The notes beneath the pieces were generated by a model. It saw only the letters and a list, made by a program, of their open reading frames with translations, was not told the DNA's origin and ran no database searches. Below, piece after piece: positions 1-8,952 of a stretch of DNA of 64,000 nucleotides. The stretch comes from Lentisphaerota bacterium (GTDB lineage Bacteria > Verrucomicrobiota > Lentisphaeria > Victivallales > Victivallaceae): contig CP071032.1 in the NCBI GenBank assembly GCA_017134815.1, positions 3,034,001 to 3,098,000 on the forward strand, given 5' to 3'. The position numbers and the translations under genes were made by a program. The number at the start of each line of letters is the position of its first letter. The first letter of the stretch is position 1.

Positions 1-760
1 GCCTTGCCAGCATCTGCGAAGATCCTTTGTAGTTGTGGTCAGCTTTCTCAAAATGGACGTCGAAGGTTTCCGGGTTCAGGCGTGAGAACACTGATATACC
101 GGCAATTTTATTTTCAGCGGCGTAAAGCACTACACCCTCCATTCCAATTTGTTCAAGTTCAGCGAATGCAGACTGGAGAGCGTGATTTTCTTCGTCAATA
201 AAACGTCCCTGCGGCAGTTGAGCGTTTATCTTCATTGCCATCTCCAGTGCCGCTTCTTTATTGGAGGCGCTTAGCGGCAGGCATTTAAAGTTCGGGTATT
301 CATGTTCAAACTGCTTAATCAGGTTGCGTTTTTTTCTTAAACGTTTACCGTCCAGCCTGCAGAGCTTACTGGTTGAGTAGATATAATCATTCTGGTCTTC
401 GGAGCATTGGATATCAAAATACTCTTTGACATCGGGAAACCTGGCAAGGTAAACGTCAGGAACGTCGTAAATAGTGCCGGCTCCAAGATCATTGTCTCGA
501 AATTTTTTTGCAAGCGACGTTATCTCTTCAACCGTTGGAAATTTGCCAGGCGGCATCAGTAGTGCTTTTTCAAGAGCACCGTATACAATTAAGTTGTCTT
601 TGTATTCAGTCCAGCTGAAATTATACTTGCTGCTCCAGCTGTAAAGGCTGGCAAAATTACATTCGCAGCTCATTCTGCCTTGAACTGAAAAATATTTCAG
701 AAAAATATCTTTGTCTTCAACACCGATAGGCTTCAGGTCTTTAATTTTTATTGAATCCAT
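1..760 (-). CDS. DUF2156 family protein, C-terminal end cut by window edge
   Basis: Reading the minus strand from the ATG at 758-760 gives 253 codons without a stop to the left edge, so the C-terminus lies outside the window. The N-terminus (MDSIKIKDLKPIGVEDKDIF), an aromatic stretch around SLYSWSSKYNFSWTEY, and FEKADHNYKGSSQML near the edge match the DUF2156 fold, which consists of two GNAT-like halves and is related to the C-terminal domain of phosphatidylglycerol lysyltransferases (MprF). Stand-alone members of this kind are cytosolic and their substrate is generally unknown. I see no membrane segments in the visible part, so membrane-lipid lysylation is not supported. It is separated from upstream thiC by a strong terminator and is probably transcribed on its own. 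The family call is good; the function is unknown. Confidence 0.8.
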   Translation of the reverse strand, partial: MDSIKIKDLKPIGVEDKDIFLKYFSVQGRMSCECNFASLYSWSSKYNFSWTEYKDNLIVYGALEKALLMPPGKFPTVEEITSLAKKFRDNDLGAGTIYDVPDVYLARFPDVKEYFDIQCSEDQNDYIYSTSKLCRLDGKRLRKKRNLIKQFEHEYPNFKCLPLSASNKEAALEMAMKINAQLPQGRFIDEENHALQSAFAELEQIGMEGVVLYAAENKIAGISVFSRLNPETFDVHFEKADHNYKGSSQMLAR

Positions 761-928
761 AAATGTGTTTATTATTTTTGTAATGTATCGCAAAGAAGAA
801 AAAGCCCGCCATAACTGTTTTTCAGAAAGAAAAGGGGAGCTTTGCCTCTTCAACTATAACTCAACTTGCCATAATAGCAAATTTTCAGTATCCGAACTTA
901 ACTGAGCTGCTGCTGGTAAAGTTCATAC

Positions 929-957
929 AAAAAAAAGACGCCTGCAAAGGCGTCTTC
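929..957 (-). terminator. Rho-independent terminator after thiC
   Basis: On the minus strand a 9-bp perfect stem (AAGACGCCT / AGGCGTCTT) with a TTGC loop runs straight into a run of T. It lies about 20 bases past the thiC stop and ends the glmS-waaA-thiC transcript. Confidence 0.9.
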
Positions 958-976
958 AATATTAGTTTTCAGTAAA

Positions 977-2290
977 TTACAGTTCTTTGCTAATTCTCAT
1001 TGAGCAGAAATCAGGACCGCACATAGTGCAGTAATGATCCTTGCCTTCGCCTTCTGGCGGCTCCCAGCCTGGATCTTCCATATTTTTCTCTTCAATCGCT
1101 TCCTGCCTCAGCTGACGGGCACGGTCAGGATCCAAAGCCAGTTCAAACTGTTTTTCCCAGTCAAAGTCGGCCCGGGCCTCACTGATCAGGTCATCGCGTT
1201 CGCGGGCACCGGGGCGCTGCATGCCAATGTCGGCGGCATGGGCCGCTATTTTGTAAGCAATCACACCATTACGAACGTCTTCCGCATTCGGCAGGCCGAG
1301 ATGTTCTTTGGGAGTCACATAACAAAGCATTGCAGCACCATGATAGGCTCCCAGAGCAGCACCGATTGCGCTGGTAATATGATCGTATCCCGGAGCGCAG
1401 TCAATTACAACCGGTCCGAGGATATAGAATGGAGCATCGTCACAAAGTTCCTGCTCGCGCTTCATGTTCATTTCAATTTCATGCAGAGGGATATGGCCCG
1501 GTCCCTCGACCATGGCCTGAACACCAGCGGCACGTGAGCGTCGTACCAGTTCTCCCAGAACAGTAAGTTCGGCAAACTGGGCATCGTCACTGGCGTCCGC
1601 CAGGCAGCCCGGCCGCATTCCGTCACCCAGTGACAGAGTGACATCATGTTCTGCGCATATTTCAAGAATCTGGTCAAAATGCGAATAGAAAGGATTTTCC
1701 TTCTGATGCACTTGCGTCCATTTCGCGATAATAGAACCGCCGCGGCTGACAATCCTGAGTTTACGTTTTTTCGCCATCGGTACATGTTCCCGCAGCAGCC
1801 CGGCATGGATGGTTATATAGTCAACACCTTCTTCAGCCTGTTCGCGGATAACCTGCAAAATCAGCTCAGGTGTCAAATCCTCTGACTTTGCAACCCTGGC
1901 CAGACATTCATAAACCGGAACTGTACCGATTGGAGCAGGGCTGTTGCCGATAATAGTCTTCCTGATATTAGTAATATTGGCTCCGGTACTCAAATCCATC
2001 ACCGTATCAGCGCCATAGCGCAGTGCAGTTTTAAGCTTGTCCAGTTCCTTTTGCGGACAGCTGGATAGAGAAGAGTTGCCAATATTTGCGTTAATTTTAG
2101 TTTTAAGCATCCGTCCGATACCAATTGGTTCCAGGGCAGTATGATGGATATTGGCAGGGATTACTACCTTGCCGTCTGCAACAGCCTGCCGGAGAACTTC
2201 CGGATCGACCATTTCTTTTTTTGCTACAGCCGCAATCTGCGGGGTGATTTCGCCGTTAATGGCACGACCTATCTGAGTAACTTTATTCAA
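977..2290 (-). CDS. thiC: Phosphomethylpyrimidine synthase ThiC
   Basis: This 437-residue protein is a radical SAM enzyme of thiamine synthesis; it rearranges aminoimidazole ribotide to hydroxymethylpyrimidine phosphate in the cytosol. The C-terminal iron-sulfur motif [11 protein letters not shown] (CX2CX4C) is intact, as are blocks such as [14 protein letters not shown] and GCIPS-independent core regions including [12 protein letters not shown]. The length fits the short bacterial form, which lacks the plant-like N-terminal extension. The start is TTG at 2290: its first codons overlap the waaA stop (TTGA) and a GGAGG sits 7 bases upstream, and the resulting N-terminus ([10 protein letters not shown], then VIPANIHH) fits the family. 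It is the last gene of glmS-waaA-thiC. No TPP riboswitch can be placed because there is no intergenic space, and no THI-box was seen ahead of glmS. Other thiamine genes are not in the window. Confidence 0.95.
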   Translation of the reverse strand: MNKVTQIGRAINGEITPQIAAVAKKEMVDPEVLRQAVADGKVVIPANIHHTALEPIGIGRMLKTKINANIGNSSLSSCPQKELDKLKTALRYGADTVMDLSTGANITNIRKTIIGNSPAPIGTVPVYECLARVAKSEDLTPELILQVIREQAEEGVDYITIHAGLLREHVPMAKKRKLRIVSRGGSIIAKWTQVHQKENPFYSHFDQILEICAEHDVTLSLGDGMRPGCLADASDDAQFAELTVLGELVRRSRAAGVQAMVEGPGHIPLHEIEMNMKREQELCDDAPFYILGPVVIDCAPGYDHITSAIGAALGAYHGAAMLCYVTPKEHLGLPNAEDVRNGVIAYKIAAHAADIGMQRPGARERDDLISEARADFDWEKQFELALDPDRARQLRQEAIEEKNMEDPGWEPPEGEGKDHYCTMCGPDFCSMRISKEL

Positions 2291-3564
2291 AGCATTTCCT
2301 CCAGGTGTTTAATTGTTCTGCTTGTGGCGCCACGATGTGCGTTTACAGCCTGCCGTGCTTTCTCACCCAGCGTTTTCCGGTATTCTGCATTTCCGAAAAG
2401 CTTCCTCAGCACAGGTTCAAGCTGCTCATCAGCATCGATTGTTATAATGGCGTCATCATTTTTAAATACATTCAGCACAAAACGGAAGTTTTTTAGCACG
2501 CCGCCGGTGACTGTCGGTTTGCCCAGCAGTGCAGGTTCAATGATGTTGTGTCCCTCGTCCTGACCGGCCAGGCTTTTGCCCATAATTACCACGTCAGAAG
2601 TCATCATCAATTTCAGCATTTCGCCGGTGGTGTCAGCCAGAAGGCAGGAAACCGTCTCACCTCCGGTACCGTCGTCCTGACTGCGGCGGCGAAAGTCTAT
2701 TCCGTTCTGTTTCAGGATACCGGCAATCTCCGTGCCGCGTTCTGCGTGCCGCGGTACGATCACCAGTTTCAGGGCAGGGAAGTCCTGACTCATCCGCTTG
2801 AAGACGGCAGCGATCAACTGTTCTTCTCCCGGATGCGTGCTTGCCGCCAGTAAAGTCTGACCGGCCTCCCTTCCGAAATATCCGCTCAAATCAGCCGGTG
2901 CTATATTTTGCGGTACCTGCTGATCAAACTTCATATTGCTCATAACTTTAACATTGGCGTCCGGAGCCACCGCGGCAAACCGCTCGCGGTCCTGAGCTGT
3001 CTGGACTCCAATCAAATCAAACATTTTTAACAGCGGCTTGAAAAACAAACGCCCCCGGTAATATCCTTTGCAGGAATGATCGGACATTCTGGCGTTAACC
3101 AGCGCTGTACGAATATTTCTCCGCCTGGCGACCGCAATCATATTCGGCCAGATTTCTGTTTCAAAAATAACCAGCATCCTGGGGGACAGCAGATTGAAAA
3201 CTCTGTTGACAAAAGGCAGAAAATCTATCGGGCAGTAAATAACTTCGACGCCTTCAGGCACTTTTTTTCTGGCAAGCTCCTGTCCTGTAGTGGTTGTGGT
3301 GGAAAGCACAAATTTATGGCCTGGATTTACTTCGCTCCACTCTTTGAGCATGGCAGCGGCGATCACGCCTTCACCAACGCTTACAGCATGTACCCAGATA
3401 CAGCCTTTATAAGCTTCCAGTGCCTTTTTGCGCTCTTTCGAATAAATGCCGAAACGCTCCGGGAAAGTTTTCTTATATCCGGGGCGACGCAGCAATTTAT
3501 ACAGCATACCGGGTATGAAAAATATAAACGCCAGTGGAAACAATATATTATATATAAATCTCAT
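2287..3564 (-). CDS. waaA: 3-deoxy-D-manno-octulosonic acid (Kdo) transferase
   Basis: This 425-residue GT30 enzyme moves Kdo from CMP-Kdo to lipid A precursor at the cytosolic face of the inner membrane. An N-terminal hydrophobic anchor (about residues 4-20) is followed by the Kdo transferase N-domain with [10 protein letters not shown], whose Glu is the family's catalytic base. A second glycosyltransferase-B half carries [16 protein letters not shown] and [17 protein letters not shown], the nucleotide-sugar binding region. The start is ATG with AGG 7 bases upstream. It follows glmS by 11 bases and overlaps thiC by 4, so the three are co-transcribed. Together with hldD and the LptD-like gene elsewhere in the window it shows that the organism makes a Kdo/heptose type lipopolysaccharide. 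How many Kdo units it adds cannot be read from sequence. Confidence 0.95.
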   Translation of the reverse strand: MRFIYNILFPLAFIFFIPGMLYKLLRRPGYKKTFPERFGIYSKERKKALEAYKGCIWVHAVSVGEGVIAAAMLKEWSEVNPGHKFVLSTTTTTGQELARKKVPEGVEVIYCPIDFLPFVNRVFNLLSPRMLVIFETEIWPNMIAVARRRNIRTALVNARMSDHSCKGYYRGRLFFKPLLKMFDLIGVQTAQDRERFAAVAPDANVKVMSNMKFDQQVPQNIAPADLSGYFGREAGQTLLAASTHPGEEQLIAAVFKRMSQDFPALKLVIVPRHAERGTEIAGILKQNGIDFRRRSQDDGTGGETVSCLLADTTGEMLKLMMTSDVVIMGKSLAGQDEGHNIIEPALLGKPTVTGGVLKNFRFVLNVFKNDDAIITIDADEQLEPVLRKLFGNAEYRKTLGEKARQAVNAHRGATSRTIKHLEEML

Positions 3565-3575
3565 TTCGTACCTGA

Positions 3576-5417
3576 TTATTCGACAGTGACGCTTTTGGCG
3601 AGGTTACGGGGCTGATCTATTTCACAGCCGCGTTCGCGGGCAATATAATAAGACAAAAGCTGCAGGGCGACAACAGTGGGTACTGGCGCGACAAAGCGTG
3701 AGCATTCAGGAATCCAGATAACATCCTGGACCAGGCTCGCAATATCGGCATCGCCATCAGTTGCGGTCGCAATAACCGGTGATTTCCTGGCGGCACACTC
3801 CTGTATATTAGCCAGTACTTTGTCTCTACCCGGAATATTATTAGCCAGAGCGACAACCGGTACCTTTTCTTCAAGCAGGGCAATAGGGCCATGCTTCAGT
3901 TCGGCAGCGTGATAGCCTTCAGCGTGGATGTAGCTGATTTCCTTGAGTTTCAACGCCCCTTCCAGAGCCGTTGGATACATGCAGCCGCGCCCGATAAAGA
4001 AGAAGTCTTCGGCCTTGGCGTATTTGATCGCAATTTTCTCAATCTCCGGAGCCCTGTCCAGCACCTGCTGGATTAAGTTCGGAACCTGCTGGATTTCATT
4101 AATCAGGTTTTCTCCGTCCGTCCGGTTCATACGCCGGCCGCGGCCAAACAGCACCGCCATCATCAGCAGGGCGCTGACCTGGCAGGTGAACGCCTTGGTT
4201 GAGGCAACACCGATTTCCGGTCCGGCGTGCAGATAAATCCCACGGCCTGTTTCACGAGCGATGGTAGAACCTACAACATTGTTCAGGCCGGCAACGATTG
4301 CGCCTTTGTTTTTGGCTTCACGGACAGCGGCCAGAGTATCAGCAGTCTCTCCAGACTGGCTTACTGCCAGTACCATAGTATTGGGTTCAATAATTGGATT
4401 GCGGTAACGGAATTCGGCAGCCTGTTCAACATCAGTTGGAATACCGGCGATGTCTTCAAAAAAGTACTCCCCAACCAGTCCTGCATTCATACTGGTGCCG
4501 CAGGCGGCGATCACTATGCGGTTGATCATGGCCATTTCCCGTGGTTCCAGATTGAGACCGTTGAGAACCGCGGTGGCGGCGCTTTTGTCAAGGCGGCCGC
4601 GAATGGTGTTCTCCACCGCCTGAGGCTGCTCAAAAATTTCTTTGAGCATAAAGTGTTCATAGCCGTTTTTTTCAGCAGCTGAAACGTCCCAGTCAATTTG
4701 AGCAATTTCCCGGGATACCGGTACATTTTCAATATTCCTGATTTCAATTGAACCTGGAGTGATAAGTGCCATGTCATCATCATCCAGGAAAATAACCCGT
4801 TTGGTATAGGAAGCGATGGCTGAAATATCGCTGGCGACCAGAGTCTCATCATTGCCGACGCCAATTACAATTGGTGAACCACGGCGGGCGATAACTATTT
4901 TATCCGGATGCTCTGAGCAGACAACTGCCAGGCCAAAAGTCCCTTTTACTTTGTTCAAAGCAGCGGCCACCGCGTGCAGCAGGTCTCCCTGGTAGCATTT
5001 TGCTATCAGATGCGACAGTACTTCAGTGTCAGTATCGGATTTGAATTCACACCCCTGTCCCCGCAGGTGTTCCCGCAGTTCCAGGTAATTATCAATAATT
5101 CCGTTATGCACAACTGCAAATTTGCCTGAGTCATCCAGGTGCGGGTGAGCATTGATTTCACTTGGAGCACCATGGGTCGCCCACCTTGTATGAGCTATTC
5201 CAGTATAACCTTCACATCTTTCGAAATCCGGCCAGCGTTCCGCCGACCGGTCTTTGAGGGCTTCGACCTTGCCTGTGTTTTTTACAGTAGTCAAGCCTTG
5301 ATTTTCCACAACTGCCAAACCGGCAGAGTCATAGCCACGATATTCCAAACGCCGCAGTCCTTCAAGAAGGGTGCTTACGCAGCAGCGTTTTCCTGTATAT
5401 CCGACAATTCCGCACAT
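3576..5417 (-). CDS. glmS: Glutamine-fructose-6-phosphate aminotransferase (isomerizing)
   Basis: This 613-residue enzyme makes glucosamine-6-phosphate from fructose-6-phosphate and glutamine, the first step towards UDP-GlcNAc for peptidoglycan and lipid A. Cys2 of the class II glutaminase domain follows the initiator (MCGIVGYTGK), and HTRWATHG and the NGIIDN block are intact. Two SIS domains follow, with CGTSMNAG, SQSGETADT and the C-terminal KSVTVE ending typical of GlmS. Length is normal. The start is ATG at 5417. It is the first gene of the glmS-waaA-thiC cluster, which couples amino-sugar supply to Kdo transfer. Only 125 bases separate it from tilS, with no terminator or glmS ribozyme seen in between. 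Confidence 0.97.
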   Translation of the reverse strand: MCGIVGYTGKRCCVSTLLEGLRRLEYRGYDSAGLAVVENQGLTTVKNTGKVEALKDRSAERWPDFERCEGYTGIAHTRWATHGAPSEINAHPHLDDSGKFAVVHNGIIDNYLELREHLRGQGCEFKSDTDTEVLSHLIAKCYQGDLLHAVAAALNKVKGTFGLAVVCSEHPDKIVIARRGSPIVIGVGNDETLVASDISAIASYTKRVIFLDDDDMALITPGSIEIRNIENVPVSREIAQIDWDVSAAEKNGYEHFMLKEIFEQPQAVENTIRGRLDKSAATAVLNGLNLEPREMAMINRIVIAACGTSMNAGLVGEYFFEDIAGIPTDVEQAAEFRYRNPIIEPNTMVLAVSQSGETADTLAAVREAKNKGAIVAGLNNVVGSTIARETGRGIYLHAGPEIGVASTKAFTCQVSALLMMAVLFGRGRRMNRTDGENLINEIQQVPNLIQQVLDRAPEIEKIAIKYAKAEDFFFIGRGCMYPTALEGALKLKEISYIHAEGYHAAELKHGPIALLEEKVPVVALANNIPGRDKVLANIQECAARKSPVIATATDGDADIASLVQDVIWIPECSRFVAPVPTVVALQLLSYYIARERGCEIDQPRNLAKSVTVE

Positions 5418-5542
5418 ATGACCATCACCGTTTATTTTTTAATAATATTTATCATCACAAAACATAGAGCCAACCCGGCAAGATTCAACCCGGCATGGCA
5501 TATAAATGCTTTATATTTTCAAGTATTTGAACAAATTCAGCT

Positions 5543-6910
5543 TTAATCAAGCATGCGGATTAATGCGGTGCAGCTGGTCCGGGGAGTAACCTGCGCCAGA
5601 GAAGAATGCCTTACTCCCGGCACCCAAAGAATTTCCCCATCCATATTACGCATGACAATAATATGTTCTTTCTGGTAAGCCGACAGCTTCCGGTCAATAA
5701 GTATCTTTTTAAGTTTTTGAGGACTTTGACTGCCGAAAGGGATAATTCTGTCGCCGTCATTGCGCCTGGTAAATAATATTTTTTCCGGGAGAAAATCTGC
5801 ATCAAATATTGCCGATGAGTCGTTCACACCTGAAAAGACCGCGCCATCACTAAGCAGAACCTGGAATTTCTCGCCGCCAAACTTGAAAAATTCCTGTTTT
5901 TTCCAGTCCCATAGTTTTTCCATTTTGCTCGGTGCATTGCTGTAGAAGTAATTGAAAATATCCCGGTGGAGCCTGATGAAGCCTCCGCCTTTCAACGGTA
6001 CCAGGCGCTGCATTCCGGAATCATTATCCATTGTCTGCTGTAATCGTTTGATCAGGTCGTAGTCCGGAATATATTCCGTGCTGCGCAGGCTGGTCAGCCA
6101 TTTGCGTAACACTCTTGGCAGTAATGCGCTGTCGAGTTCTTTCCAGAAACTTAGAGGCGTTAACTCCCGGCCGGTTACTTCACAAGCCAGTTTATCCGCA
6201 TGTCGTTCAATATACCGGGCGTCAATTTCAAGAGCTTCAGCAGCCCGTACGAAACCGGTTGCAGAAGTCGGCAGCTGTTGCTTTATATCCGGAATAATAC
6301 GTTTACGGAAAAAGTTACGGGTATAGTCTTCATCAAAATTTGTTTTGTCAGTGCACCAGAAGAGAATTCCGCGGTCTTTCAAAAATTCAATCAGGTCCTT
6401 TTTGCTGAAAAGCAGGAACGGGCGCAGAATAGTCACATTGCCAATAGTATTTCTTTCACGAAGTGAAGTAAGTCCGGAAACGTTGGATCCACGGCACAGC
6501 CTTATAAACATATTCTCTGTGCGGTCATCGCCGTGATGTGCATACAATATATTAATCTTTTTCCCTGCTGCAATTTCCTGCAGCTTTTTTAAACGCAGTC
6601 TTCTGGCAGCGGCTTCGATATTTTCGCCAGGTAAACTGTTATCAAGGGTTTCCAGTGCATACTGTATATATTTTACCTCGTGTTTTTCGCACAGCTTTTT
6701 TGTCCAGTCGGCGTCAGAACGACTGTCCGCCCCACGAATTCCGTGTTCGAAATGAATTGCAGTCAGCTGGATATCCAAACCGCGCGCTGCTTCAATGGCA
6801 GCAAACAGCAGTGCCGTGCTGTCTGCCCCGCCGCTGAAACCAATATATACGGTATTTCCGGAAAGTTCGTTGAGGCAATTCGCTACAGTTTTAACAACAT
6901 CCTTAATCAT
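5543..6910 (-). CDS. tilS: tRNA(Ile)-lysidine synthase
   Basis: This 455-residue enzyme attaches lysine to C34 of the CAU-anticodon tRNA-Ile, letting it read AUA codons. The PP-loop motif GFSGGADSTALL lies near the N-terminus (about residues 24-35), followed by HFEHGIRGADS and AHHGDDRTENMFIRL, which are characteristic of TilS. A C-terminal substrate-binding region extends to the end, so this is the longer two-domain form. The start is ATG at 6910 with GGAGCG 8 bases upstream. It stands first in a run of minus-strand genes and is divergent from rdgB. A distal promoter for glmS cannot be excluded. Confidence 0.93.
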   Translation of the reverse strand: MIKDVVKTVANCLNELSGNTVYIGFSGGADSTALLFAAIEAARGLDIQLTAIHFEHGIRGADSRSDADWTKKLCEKHEVKYIQYALETLDNSLPGENIEAAARRLRLKKLQEIAAGKKINILYAHHGDDRTENMFIRLCRGSNVSGLTSLRERNTIGNVTILRPFLLFSKKDLIEFLKDRGILFWCTDKTNFDEDYTRNFFRKRIIPDIKQQLPTSATGFVRAAEALEIDARYIERHADKLACEVTGRELTPLSFWKELDSALLPRVLRKWLTSLRSTEYIPDYDLIKRLQQTMDNDSGMQRLVPLKGGGFIRLHRDIFNYFYSNAPSKMEKLWDWKKQEFFKFGGEKFQVLLSDGAVFSGVNDSSAIFDADFLPEKILFTRRNDGDRIIPFGSQSPQKLKKILIDRKLSAYQKEHIIVMRNMDGEILWVPGVRHSSLAQVTPRTSCTALIRMLD

Positions 6911-6991
6911 AAAGCGCTCCGTCTGTAGTTAACTGGCAGTCATGTATATAAATAAAAATTACTAATTTTCTCTAAAACAACACTTTGCGTT

Positions 6992-7019
6992 TTGACTTCT
7001 TTAGTTCATGTAATAATAT
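6992..7019 (+). promoter_or_regulatory. Sigma70-type promoter of rdgB
   Basis: TTGACT at 6992-6997 and TAATAT at 7014-7019 are separated by 16 bases, about 42 bases before the rdgB start codon. A good match to the housekeeping consensus. Confidence 0.7.
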
Positions 7020-7061
7020 AAGTGGCTGACAGAATAATTCAAAATACAGAAAGGGAATACT

Positions 7062-7670
7062 ATGGCCCAGCTAGTAGCAGCCACCTGCAATATGCACAAA
7101 CTTGAGGAGTACAGAGAACTCCTTGGAGATCAAAATATTGAGATCGTTTCTCTGAATGATTACTCTGGCTATGAAGAGCCTGAGGAAAATGGAAAAACAT
7201 TTGCTGAAAACGCTTCAATCAAGGCGCTGGCGGCAACAAATTACTGCGATATCCCGGCATTTGCCGATGATTCCGGGCTTGAAGTAGAGGCATTGGACAA
7301 TGCACCGGGAATTTACTCGGCCCGTTACGCTGAAAATGATGCGGCGCGCATTTCCCGTTTGCTTCAGGAGCTTGGTGATAACCCGAACCGGCGAGCCCGC
7401 TTTGTCTGCGTTATCGCTATTGCGGCCAATGGTGAGGTTATCGAGACTTTCCGAGGAGAAATTGAGGGCGTGATTATAGATGCTCCGCGCGGTGAAAACG
7501 GTTTTGGGTATGACCCGGTATTTCTGCCCGACGGTTATGATAAGACCTTTGCAGAGCTTTCACAGGAAGAAAAGAATAAAATAAGCCACCGTGCCCGTGC
7601 GGTAGCTAAAGCCATTGAATTTGTTGAAGAGGAAATGGGTATACTCGACGATGAATTTGATGATTTTTAA
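7062..7670 (+). CDS. rdgB: dITP/XTP pyrophosphatase (Ham1/RdgB family)
   Basis: This 202-residue house-cleaning enzyme hydrolyses dITP, dXTP and ITP to monophosphates, keeping deaminated purines out of DNA and RNA. Family signatures are complete: the N-terminal (S/T)xN-type motif ATCNMHKLEEY, FADDSGLEVEALDNAPGIYS in the middle with the catalytic Asp pair, GENGFGYDPVF, and SHRARA near the C-terminus. The start ATG at 7062 has an AAGGGAA ribosome site and a clear promoter. It is monocistronic, divergent from tilS and convergent with the M20 gene. A short acidic tail (DDEFDDF) ends the protein. Confidence 0.95.
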   Translation: MAQLVAATCNMHKLEEYRELLGDQNIEIVSLNDYSGYEEPEENGKTFAENASIKALAATNYCDIPAFADDSGLEVEALDNAPGIYSARYAENDAARISRLLQELGDNPNRRARFVCVIAIAANGEVIETFRGEIEGVIIDAPRGENGFGYDPVFLPDGYDKTFAELSQEEKNKISHRARAVAKAIEFVEEEMGILDDEFDDF

Positions 7671-7688
7671 GAAGGCTTAATACGGTAA

Positions 7689-7723
7689 TCATCGCTCCTG
7701 ATACTATTATCACGGAGCGATGA
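7689..7723. terminator. Hairpin between convergent rdgB and M20 gene
   Basis: A 10-bp perfect stem (TCATCGCTCC / GGAGCGATGA) encloses a second 5-bp stem (TGATA / TATCA). It lies between two convergent stop codons. There is no T-run, so it may block read-through on both strands or act as an mRNA 3' end without being a classical terminator. Confidence 0.55.
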
Positions 7724-7747
7724 ACGGCTGGCTTCATCATTGACTAC

Positions 7748-8926
7748 TTACTCATGATCAAGTGTTTTTAACGCTGTCCCGCACAGGAACATTATGCCGG
7801 CACGGATTGATTCATCGTTGAAATTAAATTTAGGATTGTGCAGGCCAGGCAGCTCAGTTCCCTGACCCAGAAAGCACATGGCACCAGGACATTTTTTAAG
7901 ATAAAAACCAAAATCCTCACCGCCCATGCTGGCATATGGCATATCAATCCAGCTGTCCTGACCAAGGTATTCAGCCGCAACCCCCATGGCAGTATCAACA
8001 CAGTCAGCCGCGTTGCTGGTCACTATATAGGTCTCATCGTAAGTAAGGTCATATTTCACATCATTCGCTTCGCAAATAGCTTTGACCATCCTTTGAATTG
8101 CATCCTTGATGCAGATACCTACTTCGTCCCGCAGGAAACGCACTGTTCCTTCAATCACCACAGACTCGGGGATCACGTTGCAGTTGTTGCCGCCTTCGAA
8201 ATGGCATATACTTACAACCGCGCTGTCCTGCGGGCTGACGATACGGGAAACAATTGACTGCAGCCCCTCAACAATTCGGCAGCCCGCCAGAATTGGATCT
8301 TTGCAATCCTGAGGTCGGCTGCCGTGTCCGCCGACCCCCTTCAGTTCTATCCGCAGAAAACCGCATGCCGCCATAATCGGACCTGGTTTTGACAGTATTT
8401 TATTGAGTGGTATCAAATTGGTGCCGTGAACAGCGAAAACCGCATCCGGTTTAGGATTCTCAAGGACTCCGGCTTCAACCAGTTCTTTCCCTAAAGCGGT
8501 AACTTCTTCTCCGGGTTGGAAAATAAACTTTACCGTGCCTTTAAGTTCATCTCTAAGCTCATTCAGTGCCAGCGCGGCGCCCAGCAGCATTGCGGTGTGT
8601 CCGTCATGTCCGCAGGCGTGCATCTGTCCGTTAATTTCCGACTTATAAGGCAGATCGTTCAGTTCCTGCAGGGGGAGGGCGTCCATATCGGCACGCAGCC
8701 CGACACATTTGCCGGGCCCGGCGCCTTTGAGAATTCCGACTACATCAGTTTTAAGGTATGGTTCCTGGAGTTCAATATCGGTGAACTGCAGCGTGTTCCT
8801 TATCAGTGCAGCTGTTCTGAATTCCTCACCTGAGAGTTCCGGATTGCGGTGAATTGTGTGTCGCAATTCGATTATTTCAGGCAATATTTTGTCTACGATT
8901 TCAGTCAGCTTACTTTGGATGTCCAT
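7748..8926 (-). CDS. M20 family amidohydrolase (N-acyl-amino-acid / hippurate type)
   Basis: This protein of about 392 residues belongs to the M20D metallopeptidases, which remove acyl groups from amino acids in the cytosol using two metal ions. LRADMDALPLQE, the MHACGHDGH metal-binding block and PGEEV (catalytic Glu) are present, followed by the dimerisation insert and a C-terminal GGEDFGFYL. An ATG at 8926 is preceded by AGGA at 10 bases; a TTG six bases further upstream (8932) is an alternative start with tighter spacing. It follows pyrC by about 20 bases and is probably the last gene of the pyr operon. The true substrate is unknown; indole-acetyl-amino acids, hippurate and N-acetyl amino acids are all possible for this subfamily. 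Confidence 0.85.
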   Translation of the reverse strand: MDIQSKLTEIVDKILPEIIELRHTIHRNPELSGEEFRTAALIRNTLQFTDIELQEPYLKTDVVGILKGAGPGKCVGLRADMDALPLQELNDLPYKSEINGQMHACGHDGHTAMLLGAALALNELRDELKGTVKFIFQPGEEVTALGKELVEAGVLENPKPDAVFAVHGTNLIPLNKILSKPGPIMAACGFLRIELKGVGGHGSRPQDCKDPILAGCRIVEGLQSIVSRIVSPQDSAVVSICHFEGGNNCNVIPESVVIEGTVRFLRDEVGICIKDAIQRMVKAICEANDVKYDLTYDETYIVTSNAADCVDTAMGVAAEYLGQDSWIDMPYASMGGEDFGFYLKKCPGAMCFLGQGTELPGLHNPKFNFNDESIRAGIMFLCGTALKTLDHE

Positions 8927-8952
8927 CGGCAATATTTCCTAAGAAAGATCAG

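Noticed and set aside
4..905. Short plus-strand frames at the left edge
   Set aside because: They are shadows of the minus-strand DUF2156 gene, which is cut by the edge and is clearly coding.
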